Assembly: GCA_030645495.1 (NCBI GenBank)
Contig: JAUSLV010000033.1
Span: 248,001-312,000, forward strand
Length of the DNA: 64,000 nt
Origin: Actinomycetota bacterium
GTDB taxonomy: Bacteria; Actinomycetota; Acidimicrobiia; Acidimicrobiales; Ilumatobacteraceae
Direction of reading: 5' to 3'
Below are positions 56,743 to 64,000 of the stretch, in pieces. Position 1 is the first letter of the stretch, and every line of letters begins with the position of its first letter. The notes beneath the pieces were generated by a model. That model was given only the letters and a program-made list of their open reading frames with translations, was not told the DNA's origin and did no database searches. Made by a program: the position numbers and the translations under genes.

Positions 56743-58055
56743 TACCGCGTGCGGCCCAAGGTGCGCACGCGGGTGCGCAGCTGGTGCCAGGTTGCCGTCG
56801 GCGTCAGCCCGGCCACCACGGCGGCCACCACGGCGCACACGCCCACGATGAACAGCACTCGTGCCGGGCCGAGCGAGTCGCCGGCCCACAGCGGCGCCCA
56901 CAACGACGAGTACTCCGGCGTGTGCCAGCACAGCACTTCCAGCCGGTACTCGTCGGCCGTGCACCGCTGCATCGCCTGCGGGGTGACGGAGTACACGGCG
57001 CCGGCGATGGCGATCCATCCGGTGAACGCAGTGACAGCCACGCCGATCGCCCACGCGCGCAGGCTGCTGGGGGTGCGCAGCCGGTCGCACAGCGCCACAG
57101 CGGCCGGCACGACGCCGAGCAGGAAGAACCGCGGCCCGAACGACACGCCGCCGTACCACGACCACCACTTCGCGTAGATCGGCACCATCACCAGCACGAG
57201 GATGGTGAGCACGCGACGCCACTCGTCGACAGGGTCGTGGCGCCGTTCGTCGTGCAGGAACAGCGACGGCATGTACCACACCAGACCGCGGCCGAAGGAG
57301 AACAGGATCGCCAGCAGGCCGAACACGAACGGGTACCCGAAGTTCTGCACCGACCCCCATGGCAACACCTCGAAGGTGGTGCCCTCGATGGAGTACTTGG
57401 TGAACCCGAACTGGTGTTGCGTGATCGCGACATCGATCACACCGGCGGTGACCGCGAGCACTGCGGCGGCGAACACCCAGCCGTCGCGCCGGCGAACGAG
57501 GCGCACGGCGCCCACCACTGCGATGCCCACCACCTGCACCGGCACGACGGCCGCACCGAGTGCGGTCAACACCACACCGGCGACCCGCGTGCCGCGGCCG
57601 CCTTCATCGACGAGCAGCAGCAGACCCGCCGACATCATCATCAACGAGAGCGCTTCCGCGTTGAACGTGGTGATGTAGGCGGCCAGCATGGAGACACTGC
57701 TGAGCGTCACGACCGCCGCCGCGAACCGCGCGCCCCTCAGTAGCGAGAGCCGCCACCCGACGAGCAGCGACCAGGCCACCCATACGAACAAGTTGAAGTC
57801 GCGCAGCAGGACGTCGCCCTGGCCGACGGTCTGCGCGAGGCGGTAGGGAACGACGGCGAGCAGCGGCATCACCATCGAGTACTTCATCGTCGACCAGTGC
57901 CCGTCGACGAGTGCCAACACCGCCTGACGCCGTGTGTCGTCGTCGTACGAGGCATGCGTGGGCATGCGGGTCATGAAGGCTGCGGCGGCGACCACCACCA
58001 GTGTCGTCGTGATCCAGCGAGCGCGTGGCTGCGTCAGCGCTCGCGGCAGCGGCAT
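56742..58055 (-). CDS. Polytopic membrane protein, GT-C glycosyltransferase-like
   Basis: 437 residues, about 10 transmembrane segments. The first loop after helix 1 carries acidic residues (MPTHASYDDDTRRQAVLAL) where GT-C enzymes have their catalytic Asp, and a later loop has YAKWWSWYGGVSFGPRFFLL, a motif seen in predicted actinobacterial membrane glycosyltransferases. Likely uses a polyprenyl-phosphate sugar at the outer face. The GT2 gene that would make such a donor lies 3 bp upstream on the same strand. Confidence 0.6.
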   Translation of the reverse strand: MPLPRALTQPRARWITTTLVVVAAAAFMTRMPTHASYDDDTRRQAVLALVDGHWSTMKYSMVMPLLAVVPYRLAQTVGQGDVLLRDFNLFVWVAWSLLVGWRLSLLRGARFAAAVVTLSSVSMLAAYITTFNAEALSLMMMSAGLLLLVDEGGRGTRVAGVVLTALGAAVVPVQVVGIAVVGAVRLVRRRDGWVFAAAVLAVTAGVIDVAITQHQFGFTKYSIEGTTFEVLPWGSVQNFGYPFVFGLLAILFSFGRGLVWYMPSLFLHDERRHDPVDEWRRVLTILVLVMVPIYAKWWSWYGGVSFGPRFFLLGVVPAAVALCDRLRTPSSLRAWAIGVAVTAFTGWIAIAGAVYSVTPQAMQRCTADEYRLEVLCWHTPEYSSLWAPLWAGDSLGPARVLFIVGVCAVVAAVVAGLTPTATWHQLRTRVRTLGRTR

Positions 58056-58058
58056 GGA

Positions 58059-58856
58059 TCAGGCTCGTTTCTTGGTGATCCAGGTGATGGCCGGTTCGAC
58101 GCGACGCACGTTGAGGCGCGGCCCCCACGAGGAGTAGAGCACGATGCAGTAGACGGCGCGGACGCCGTCGCGCCAGCCGATCTTCTTGCCTTCGGCATAG
58201 GTGCGGCCGCGGTAGCTGATGCCCACCTCGTAGATCCGCCAGCCGCCCCGGGCCACCTTCGCAGTCATCTCCGGTTCGATGCCGAAGCGGTCTTCCTCCA
58301 GCTCGAACGACTGCAGCACCTCGCGCCGGAAGACCTTGTAACACGTCTCCATGTCGGTGAGGTTGATGTTGGTGAACATGTTCGACAGCGTCGTGAGCGC
58401 GCGATTTCCGACCGAGTGCCAGTAGTACAACACCCGGTGGGCGTCGCCGCCCATGAAGCGCGAGCCAAACACCACGTCGGCGTCGTCGGCCAGCAGCGGC
58501 TGCAGCAGTCGGGGGTACTCGGCCGGGTCGTACTCGAGGTCGGCGTCCTGCACGATCACGTAGGGCTGCGTCGCTTCGGCGAAGCCACGGCGGATGGCCG
58601 CGCCCTTGCCCTGGTTGGGGTTCTGTGTCAGCACACGAACTCGTGGATCGGCGACAGCGTTCACGATCGAGGCGGTGTCGTCGCTGGATGCGTCGTCGAC
58701 CACGATCACCTCGGCGGTGAGCGGCGACTCGAGCACTCGCTGCAGGATTTCGTTGATCGTGGCGGATTCGTTGTAGGCGGGAATCACCACGGTGAGGCAC
58801 GGGACGAGGGGTTTTGCTGTCGGCACGGCCACAAGGTTAGGTGATCGCGATGGCAT
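58059..58856 (-). CDS. GT2 family polyprenyl-phosphate glycosyltransferase
   Basis: 265 residues from ATG 58856. GT-A fold of the DPM1-like type: LTVVIPAYNESATINEIL, IVVDDASSDDT, NPNQGKGAAIRRGFAEA, VQDADLEYDP and FGSRFMGG, with a C-terminal YEVGISYRGRTYAEGKKIGW. Transfers a sugar from a nucleotide donor to polyprenyl phosphate, cytosolic face. Forms a two-gene unit with the following GT-C-like membrane protein. Confidence 0.92.
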   Translation of the reverse strand: MPSRSPNLVAVPTAKPLVPCLTVVIPAYNESATINEILQRVLESPLTAEVIVVDDASSDDTASIVNAVADPRVRVLTQNPNQGKGAAIRRGFAEATQPYVIVQDADLEYDPAEYPRLLQPLLADDADVVFGSRFMGGDAHRVLYYWHSVGNRALTTLSNMFTNINLTDMETCYKVFRREVLQSFELEEDRFGIEPEMTAKVARGGWRIYEVGISYRGRTYAEGKKIGWRDGVRAVYCIVLYSSWGPRLNVRRVEPAITWITKKRA

Positions 58857-58926
58857 GCCACCTTCCCCCCGTCATGGCCACGCGGTCGATCGGCCAGTGG
58901 GTCGGGCGCCGGGTAGCGTTGAACGC

Positions 58927-59397
58927 GTGCCCACCGTGACCTTCGTGTATGTCGTCATCGCCGCCGTCGCCACGTTCGTGCTCGCTGCCGTGGTGGTGGG
59001 CCGCGAGGCTCGGCGGCTCGATGCGGTCGCGCCGCGATCGGTGTACATCCCCGACGAGGCGGTCGAGTTCGTGGCCGAGTATCTGCCCGAGGCGTCGCAG
59101 GCGCGGCTCACGCCGGCGGAACTCGAGCAGCTGTTGCGCTTCCACATGCAGTGGCTGCACACGAAGGATCTGCAGCCCGCGAACGTCATCGACCGGCGTC
59201 AGGACATCACGACCCCGGTCGTGATCAGCGAGGACTCGCTGGTGGCATATCTGCTCGGCGAGGCCGAGCGCAATGGCATCGAGATCCTCGACGACGTCGA
59301 CGTGGTGAACGTGGTCGACGCGCACCTCGCCTACTTCGAGGCGATCGGTGCCGTGGGGCCGCGGGCCGCTCCCGACGACGTGATCGGCGCGGGCTGA
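58927..59397 (+). CDS. Single-pass membrane protein, unknown
   Basis: 156 residues from GTG 58927. One N-terminal transmembrane helix (TFVYVVIAAVATFVLAAVVV), then a soluble acidic domain (YIPDEAVEFVAEYLPEASQA, LEQLLRFHMQWLHTKDLQP, LDDVDVVNVVDAHLAYFEAI). No motif or family recognised. Divergent from the GT2 gene, convergent with the next. Confidence 0.7.
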   Translation: MPTVTFVYVVIAAVATFVLAAVVVGREARRLDAVAPRSVYIPDEAVEFVAEYLPEASQARLTPAELEQLLRFHMQWLHTKDLQPANVIDRRQDITTPVVISEDSLVAYLLGEAERNGIEILDDVDVVNVVDAHLAYFEAIGAVGPRAAPDDVIGAG

Positions 59398-59430
59398 ACA
59401 CTCGGCATGCCGCCAGATCGCGGCGCGGGT

Positions 59431-60231
59431 TCAGATCATCATGTTGAACTGGCTCAGCACTCGCCGGCCCAGTTCGCCGTCGCCCGCCACCGTGGCGGCC
59501 ACCTGATCGGCAGTGCGGCGGCCGGCGGCCAGCACCACGAATGCCTCGGTGGACAACGTGATCGTGGCCAGCCGCGCCGTCGTGGGCGAGGCGACGATCT
59601 TGGCCCGGCCCTCTTGCACCTCGCACACGATGTGGCGGCTGACGCCGTCGGTGATGTCGATCACCACGGCGCCTCCGTCGGGCGTGCCGGCCCGCTTGCC
59701 GACCACGATTGGGATCGTACGGATCAAGCGGTCGACGGTGTGCTCGGCAGCTGGGCCGTTGAGGTGGCCGGGCCGGCCGACGGCGCGGCGCATGTCCTGC
59801 TCGTGCAGCCAGCAGTCGAGGATGCGGATGCTGAGGAAGTCGGCCAGCGTGCCCGGGCCGGTGGGGGTGAGCATCTCGCGGGCGAAGTACGTGTCGTCGC
59901 CCTCGCGCAGCGTGCGCACGCGCAGGTCGACGAGCTCGTTCCACTGCTGCAACACCTCGGCCCCTGGCAGGGCGCGCATGCTGTCCACGAAGTGCTCGTT
60001 CGACTCACCGATCGGGTTGCGCACGTAGTCGCGGGGGCTGGCGCGGTGTTCGGTGGGCGCCAGGCCCTGCAGCATCCGCTCGATCCCCACCAGGTGCGCG
60101 AGGTTGTCCTGCACGGTCCAGCCGGGAAGGTCGGTGGCGGTCTTCCACTCGGCCTCGGTCAGCTCGGCGCCCAGCTCGCTGAGTGCCTTCCAGGAGCGTT
60201 CCAGCGTGTCGATGGTCTCGGTGGGGATCAT
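59431..60231 (-). CDS. Maleylpyruvate isomerase/DinB-like family protein (TIGR03083 type)
   Basis: 266 residues from ATG 60231. N-terminal four-helix DinB-like domain: ELTEAEWKTATDLPGWTVQD, NLAHLVGIERML (metal His) and LDCWLHEQDMRRAVGRPGHL (His-Glu-Gln-Asp). The C-terminal part is an SCP2-like sheet (VVIDITDGVSRHIVCEVQEG, ATITLSTEAFVVLAAGRRT). Usual actinobacterial two-domain architecture; some members are mycothiol-dependent enzymes. Substrate unknown. Confidence 0.85.
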   Translation of the reverse strand: MIPTETIDTLERSWKALSELGAELTEAEWKTATDLPGWTVQDNLAHLVGIERMLQGLAPTEHRASPRDYVRNPIGESNEHFVDSMRALPGAEVLQQWNELVDLRVRTLREGDDTYFAREMLTPTGPGTLADFLSIRILDCWLHEQDMRRAVGRPGHLNGPAAEHTVDRLIRTIPIVVGKRAGTPDGGAVVIDITDGVSRHIVCEVQEGRAKIVASPTTARLATITLSTEAFVVLAAGRRTADQVAATVAGDGELGRRVLSQFNMMI

Positions 60232-60300
60232 TCGCCGAGTCTGCCACCCACGCCGGCACCGGCGAGTGCCGGAGCGCCGCGCTCGGCTAGCGTTCAGCGC

Positions 60301-60525
60301 ATGGAAAAGCCCACGCGCTTCGAGCACTCCCGCTACCTCGGCGACAAGCGAACCCAGCTGGTGTACGACCTCGACAGCTGGACCGAACAGCCGATCATCG
60401 ACGAGATCGTGGCGACCGACGTGGGGCTGTCGTTCGGCCCCGACACGTTGGCCGAAGCTCGCAATCGTGGCTACACGTTGGCCACCTCCGGCGCCACGCG
60501 CCGGCACCGCAAGCCGCGGGCCTAG
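60301..60525 (+). CDS. Hypothetical protein, 74 residues
   Basis: ATG 60301. Sequence starts MEKPTRFEHSRYLGDKRTQL; the middle (DLDSWTEQPIIDEIVATDVG) is acidic and the end strongly basic (GATRRHRKPRA). No family recognised. It precedes the alpha/beta hydrolase gene by 7 bp and is divergent from the isomerase-like gene. Confidence 0.65.
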   Translation: MEKPTRFEHSRYLGDKRTQLVYDLDSWTEQPIIDEIVATDVGLSFGPDTLAEARNRGYTLATSGATRRHRKPRA

Positions 60526-60532
60526 CGGCTGC

Positions 60533-61288
60533 GTGAACGGCAGCTTCAGTTCCGGCCCGCACCAGCTGGCCAGCTACCTGTGCCGTCCGGCTGGTCGGCA
60601 CGGGTCGATGCCCGGCCTCATCCTGTGCCACGGGTTCCCGATCGGGCCACTCGATGCGCGGCTCAGCGGGGGCACCTTCCCCGAACTCACCGACCGTGTC
60701 GCCAACGACCTCGGTTGGGTGGCGATGACGTTCACGTTCCGCGGGTGTGGCACCAGCGAGGGCGACTTCTCGCTGCAGGGTTGGGTCGACGACCTGCGGG
60801 CCGCGATCGATCATCTCATCGCCGAGGCGCAACCGTCGGGCATCTGGTTGGTGGGCGCCAACACTGGTGGCTCCGTCGCCACTTGCGTCGCGGCCGACGA
60901 CCCGCGGGTCACCGGCGCGGCACTGCTCAGCCCGCGTGCCGACTTCGACGACTGGGCTGCACAGCCTCGACGATTCCTCGAGCACGCTCGCGAGCTGGGC
61001 GCGATCCGTACCCCTCGGTTCCCGGCCAACTTCGACGAGTGGGCACGCGAGCTGCGCCGGTTCCGCCCCGTGGATGCGGCTCGCCGCTTTGCGCCGCGAC
61101 CGCTGATGGTGATGCACGGCAGCGACGACGAGAGCGTGCCCACCGCCGACGCTCGCCAGATCGCCGAGGCGCACGGCTCTGCCGAACTGCGGCTGATCGA
61201 GGGCGCCGGGCACCGCCTGCGCCACGATCCACGGGCGATCGCGATCCTGCTGGGCTGGCTGGATCGCCAGCGTTCGATCAGCGACTGA
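60533..61288 (+). CDS. Alpha/beta hydrolase
   Basis: 251 residues from GTG 60533. Alpha/beta fold: PGLILCHGFPIGP, FTFRGCGTSEGDFS, a nucleophile-elbow position reading GANTGGSVA (Asn where Ser is usual), MVMHGSDDESVP (Asp) and EGAGHRLRHDP (His). The Asn at the nucleophile position makes classical esterase activity doubtful. Otherwise a normal small hydrolase. The last 11 bp overlap the convergent galE gene. Confidence 0.75.
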   Translation: MNGSFSSGPHQLASYLCRPAGRHGSMPGLILCHGFPIGPLDARLSGGTFPELTDRVANDLGWVAMTFTFRGCGTSEGDFSLQGWVDDLRAAIDHLIAEAQPSGIWLVGANTGGSVATCVAADDPRVTGAALLSPRADFDDWAAQPRRFLEHARELGAIRTPRFPANFDEWARELRRFRPVDAARRFAPRPLMVMHGSDDESVPTADARQIAEAHGSAELRLIEGAGHRLRHDPRAIAILLGWLDRQRSISD

Positions 61289-62264
61289 CGTAGCCGTCGG
61301 GGTGCGTGGAGTGCCATTGCCAGGCGGTGGCGATGATCTCCTCGAGCCCGTAGCGGGCTTGCCAACCGAGCACCTCGAACGCGCGTGAGGGGTCGGCGAA
61401 CGTGCTGACGGGGTCGCCGGCACGGCGGGCGACGAACTCGTGGGGCACCTTGCGGCCGCTGAGCCGTTCGGTGGTGGAAATGACGTCGAGCACGCTGCTG
61501 CCGACGCCGGTGCCGACGTTGAATGCGGCGGTGCCTTTGCCGGCAGCGAGGTGGTCGAGCGCGCGTAAGTGTGCGTCGGCCAGGTCGTCGACGTGGATGT
61601 AGTCGCGGATGCACGTGCCGTCATGAGTGGGGTAGTCGTTGCCGAACACCTGCAGCGGCGGGCGCACGCCCAGCGCGGCCTTCATCGCCACTGGCACGAG
61701 GTTCTGCGAGTGGGCCCAGTCTTCGCCGATCTGGCTGTCGAACGAGGCTCCGGCAGCATTGAAGTAGCGCAGGCTGACGGCCCGCAGCCCGTGGGTGGCG
61801 CCGTACCAGCCGAGCACTCGCTCGGTGGTGGCCTTCGACTCGGCGTACACGGATTCGGGCTGCACCACGGCAGCTTCGGTGACCGGCACCACTTCGGGTG
61901 TGCCGTACACCGAGCATGACGACGAGAACACGATCTGGTCGACACCGGCCGCGAGCAGTGCCTCGGCCAGGTGCACCGTGCCGGTGACATTGTTCAGCCA
62001 GTACTTGGCGGGCTGCAGCATCGACTCGCCGACGTTCTTGTACGCGGCGAAGTGCACCACTTGGCGCACGCCGTAGGTGCGGCACAGCTGGGTGACCAGC
62101 GCGATGTCGGCGATGTCGCCCACCACCAGTTCGGCGCCCAACAGCGCCTCGCGGTAGCCGAGCTCGAGCGTGTCGAGCACCACCACGTGGGTGCCGCGCT
62201 CGCGCAGTTGGCGCACGGTGTGCGAGCCGATGTAGCCGGCGCCACCGGTGACGAGAACGGTCAT
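61278..62264 (-). CDS. galE: UDP-glucose 4-epimerase
   Basis: 328 residues. Extended SDR: TGGAGYIGSHTVRQL (NAD), SSSCSVYGTPEVVP, catalytic YAESK (Tyr/Lys), RYFNAAGAS and the GalE-type DYPTHDGTCIRDYIHVDDLA. Interconverts UDP-glucose and UDP-galactose. Start shares one base with the uxs stop (TGATG); third gene of the nucleotide-sugar operon. Confidence 0.95.
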   Translation of the reverse strand: MTVLVTGGAGYIGSHTVRQLRERGTHVVVLDTLELGYREALLGAELVVGDIADIALVTQLCRTYGVRQVVHFAAYKNVGESMLQPAKYWLNNVTGTVHLAEALLAAGVDQIVFSSSCSVYGTPEVVPVTEAAVVQPESVYAESKATTERVLGWYGATHGLRAVSLRYFNAAGASFDSQIGEDWAHSQNLVPVAMKAALGVRPPLQVFGNDYPTHDGTCIRDYIHVDDLADAHLRALDHLAAGKGTAAFNVGTGVGSSVLDVISTTERLSGRKVPHEFVARRAGDPVSTFADPSRAFEVLGWQARYGLEEIIATAWQWHSTHPDGYVSR

Positions 62265-63220
62265 CAGAGGTCCTCGTGCGTTCGGAAGAACTCGATCATG
62301 CGGGCGAGACCATCGCGCAGCGAGATCGTGGGCTGCCACCCGTAGGCCTCGCCCACGAGGGTGATGTCGGGGCACCGTTGCATCGGGTCGCCTTCGCGTT
62401 CGGCGGGCATCTCGGTGGTGATGATCGTGCTGCTGGAACCGGTGAGCTCGACCACCAGCTCGGCGAGTTCGCGCATCGTGAACTCGCCCGGGTTGCCGAC
62501 ATTGATCGGGCCGGTGAGGTGGCCGTCGAGCACTGCCGCGAGGCCGCGCACTTCGTCGATCACGTGGCAGAAGCTGCGCGTCTGCAGGCCGTCGCCGTGC
62601 AGCGTGATCGGCTCGCCGCGCAGCGCCTGCACGATGAACGTGTTGACGACACGGCCGTCCTCGGGGCGCATGCGTTCGCCGTAGGTGTTGAAGATGCGCA
62701 CGATGCGTACCTGCAGCCCGTGCACGCGGTGGTACGCCATGGTGATCGCTTCGCTGAAACGCTTGGCCTCGTCGTAGCAGCTGCGCGGGCCGATCGAGCT
62801 GACGTTGCCCCAGTAGCTCTCGGGTTGCGGGTGCACCAGCGGGTCGCCGTACACCTCGCTGGTGGAGGCGAGGAAGAACCGCGCACCCTGTTGCACCGCG
62901 AGATCGAGCAGGTTGCGGGTGCCCACCGAGCCGACGGCGAGGATCTCGAGCGGCATCGTGCGGAAGTCGTCGGGTGAGGCCGGGCTGGCCAGATCGAGCA
63001 CCGTGTCGTAACGACACTCGATGATGGCCGTCGGGAACGGCAGGGTGATGTCGTGCTCGATCACCCGCACCAGCGGGTTGCCCGCCAGGTGGGCGATGTT
63101 GGCGCGCCGCCCGGTGACGAAGTTGTCGACAATGGTGACCTCGTCGCCACGGGCGACGAACAGGTCGGTGAGGTGCGAGCCCACGAAGCCGCCACCACCG
63201 GCGAGCAGGTGATGGGTCAT
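62264..63220 (-). CDS. UDP-glucuronate decarboxylase-like SDR (UDP-xylose synthase)
   Basis: 318 residues. Extended SDR: LLAGGGGFVGSHLTDLF, DNFVTGRRANIAHL, HDITLPF, DLASPASPDDFRTMPLEIL, STSEVYGDPLVHPQ, CYDEAKR (Tyr/Lys) and RIFNTYGERMRPEDGRVVN. These match UDP-xylose synthase closely. It would turn UDP-glucuronate, the product of the upstream dehydrogenase, into UDP-xylose. Start overlaps the ugd stop by one base. Confidence 0.9.
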   Translation of the reverse strand: MTHHLLAGGGGFVGSHLTDLFVARGDEVTIVDNFVTGRRANIAHLAGNPLVRVIEHDITLPFPTAIIECRYDTVLDLASPASPDDFRTMPLEILAVGSVGTRNLLDLAVQQGARFFLASTSEVYGDPLVHPQPESYWGNVSSIGPRSCYDEAKRFSEAITMAYHRVHGLQVRIVRIFNTYGERMRPEDGRVVNTFIVQALRGEPITLHGDGLQTRSFCHVIDEVRGLAAVLDGHLTGPINVGNPGEFTMRELAELVVELTGSSSTIITTEMPAEREGDPMQRCPDITLVGEAYGWQPTISLRDGLARMIEFFRTHEDL

Positions 63221-64000
63221 CAGCGGCCGATGCCCGTGTACTGGAAGCCGGCGTGCTGCCAGGCGCTGCGATCCAGCAGGTTGCGGCCGTCGACCACGGC
63301 GCGGCCGGCCATCTGCTGCAGCACCGCGGCCGGCTCGATCCAGCGGAAGTCGTCCCACTCGGTGAGGACTGCCAGCACCGCGGCGCCTTCGGTGGCGGCC
63401 ACGGGGTCGGCGGCGATCTGCACCCCTTCCGGCACGCCCGCCTTGGGTGCTTGCACGGTGGGGTCGAACGCCCGCACGAGGGCGCCCTCGGCGAGCAGGC
63501 GGGTGATGATCGACAGCGACGGCGAGTCGCGCAGGTCGTCGGTGCGCGCCTTGAAGGTGAGGCCCCACACGGCCACCGTGACCCCGGCCAGCGAGCCGCC
63601 GGCAGCGGTGCGCACCTTGTCGGCGACGCGGTCGAACTGCTCTTCGTTGACGGTGAGCACACCTTGCAGCAGGTCGAACCGGTAGCCCGCATCGCCGGCG
63701 ATCTTCAGCAGCGCCCGCGAATCTTTTGGAAAACAGTTGTGGGCGACGAGCCCGCCAGATGTCACCACGGTGTGCGTGCTGGCGACCTCCACGGAGAACA
63801 CCGACTGACGTGAGGCACGGCGTTCGACATCGACGACTCGCACCCACGCAGTGCCCTTGCGATCGAGGCGGTATCCCGTGGGTGCGATGCGCTTGCTCTG
63901 GCGCCCGAGGTGAGCACTCACCTCTGCGCGTTCGTGCGGCTCGAGCAGCCACATGGCCGACTCGATCTGATCCGCGCCAGAAATCACCAGCCAGTGAGTA
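63220..64000 (-). CDS. ugd: UDP-glucose 6-dehydrogenase interrupted by an intein (5' truncated)
   Basis: The frame is open to the window end. The C-terminal 171 residues (63223-63735) are UDP-glucose dehydrogenase: CFPKDSRALLKIAGDAGYRF with the catalytic Cys first, WGLTFKARTDDLRDSPSL and the C-terminal UDP-binding domain. Directly before that Cys is an intein C-terminus (see separate entry), so the N-terminal NAD domain and intein start are beyond the window. After splicing the enzyme would oxidise UDP-glucose to UDP-glucuronate. The codons just after the junction (TGT TTT CCA AAA GAT) are strikingly AT-rich for this genome. Confidence 0.9.
   Translation of the reverse strand, partial: THWLVISGADQIESAMWLLEPHERAEVSAHLGRQSKRIAPTGYRLDRKGTAWVRVVDVERRASRQSVFSVEVASTHTVVTSGGLVAHNCFPKDSRALLKIAGDAGYRFDLLQGVLTVNEEQFDRVADKVRTAAGGSLAGVTVAVWGLTFKARTDDLRDSPSLSIITRLLAEGALVRAFDPTVQAPKAGVPEGVQIAADPVAATEGAAVLAVLTEWDDFRWIEPAAVLQQMAGRAVVDGRNLLDRSAWQHAGFQYTGIGR
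63736..64000 (-). other. C-terminal part of an intein inserted at the Ugd catalytic Cys
   Basis: About 88 residues visible. Block F/G features: SVFSVEVASTHTVVTSGGLV followed by AHN and then extein Cys+1 (His-Asn at 63741-63736, Cys TGT 63735-63733). The penultimate His, terminal Asn and Cys+1 are the splicing residues. The stretch before (KGTAWVRVVDVERRA) fits the intein fold. A homing endonuclease cannot be judged because the rest is outside the window. InBase-era lists include a UDP-glucose dehydrogenase intein from Methanocaldococcus jannaschii, so the host protein is known to carry inteins elsewhere. Confidence 0.88.

Overview
The window is high-GC DNA (mostly GC-rich third codon positions, frequent GTG starts) from an actinobacterium-like genome. 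The gene set suggests the class Acidimicrobiia (Ilumatobacter-type): an E. coli-type ArgG, a MmyB-type regulator, a GPGG small membrane protein, a DUF2889 protein, ANTAR regulators and several acyl-CoA dehydrogenases. The genus cannot be fixed from sequence inspection. About 60 genes are packed with many 1-4 bp stop/start overlaps. No rRNA, tRNA or CRISPR was seen.

Layout. 1-11 kb: end of a CoA-disulfide-reductase/rhodanese fusion, an MFS carrier, a shortened acyl-CoA dehydrogenase, then a two-gene NAD-dependent formate dehydrogenase in which four usual subunits are fused into two polypeptides, and a malic enzyme. 11-22 kb: TauE/SafE exporter, GlnRS, a multi-PAS diguanylate cyclase, acyl-CoA dehydrogenase, a sulfite/nitrite reductase with DUF4202, and release factor 3. 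22-28 kb: a tandem nested palindrome, a MmyB regulator, a YkcA/B-like glycosyltransferase, a CocE-type hydrolase and an M20 peptidase. 29-34.5 kb: a signalling island with an Aer-type PAS protein and a cytosolic PhnD-like protein, two divergent stress-sigma (SigB/SigF-like) promoters, three ANTAR regulators, a tocopherol-cyclase-like protein and a STAS protein. 34.7-43.8 kb: argG, glycosyltransferase, L,D-transpeptidase, metallopeptidase, M24 peptidase, DUF2889 and nucleoside hydrolase. 43.9-46.4 kb: sufC-sufS-sufU without sufB/sufD, with a palindrome across the promoter. 46.4-50.4 kb: a desaturase/MBL pair and a separate four-gene operon (diiron protein, SCP2-like protein, small Cys protein, ferredoxin) delimited by a 13-bp inverted-repeat operator candidate and a 13-bp-stem terminator. 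50.5-61 kb: HlyIII, serine hydrolase, DHA2 exporter/TetR pair, a 270-bp element with 26-bp perfect terminal inverted repeats, a VapBC-like toxin-antitoxin pair, acyl-CoA dehydrogenase, membrane and GT2 glycosyltransferase genes and an alpha/beta hydrolase. 61.3-64 kb: nucleotide-sugar operon ugd-uxs-galE, where ugd carries an intein inserted exactly before its catalytic cysteine.

How parts work together. Sulfur and redox metabolism recurs (CoA-disulfide reductase/rhodanese, TauE, sulfite reductase, SUF, formate dehydrogenase). The ugd-uxs-galE operon, two GT2 enzymes, a GT39-type enzyme and the L,D-transpeptidase point to envelope polysaccharide work. The strongest leads for something undescribed are the intein-split Ugd at the window edge, the self-contained diiron/SCP2/ferredoxin operon, the 270-bp inverted-repeat element, and the sigma-B/F-driven ANTAR island. 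All assignments are by reading motifs; no database search was possible.
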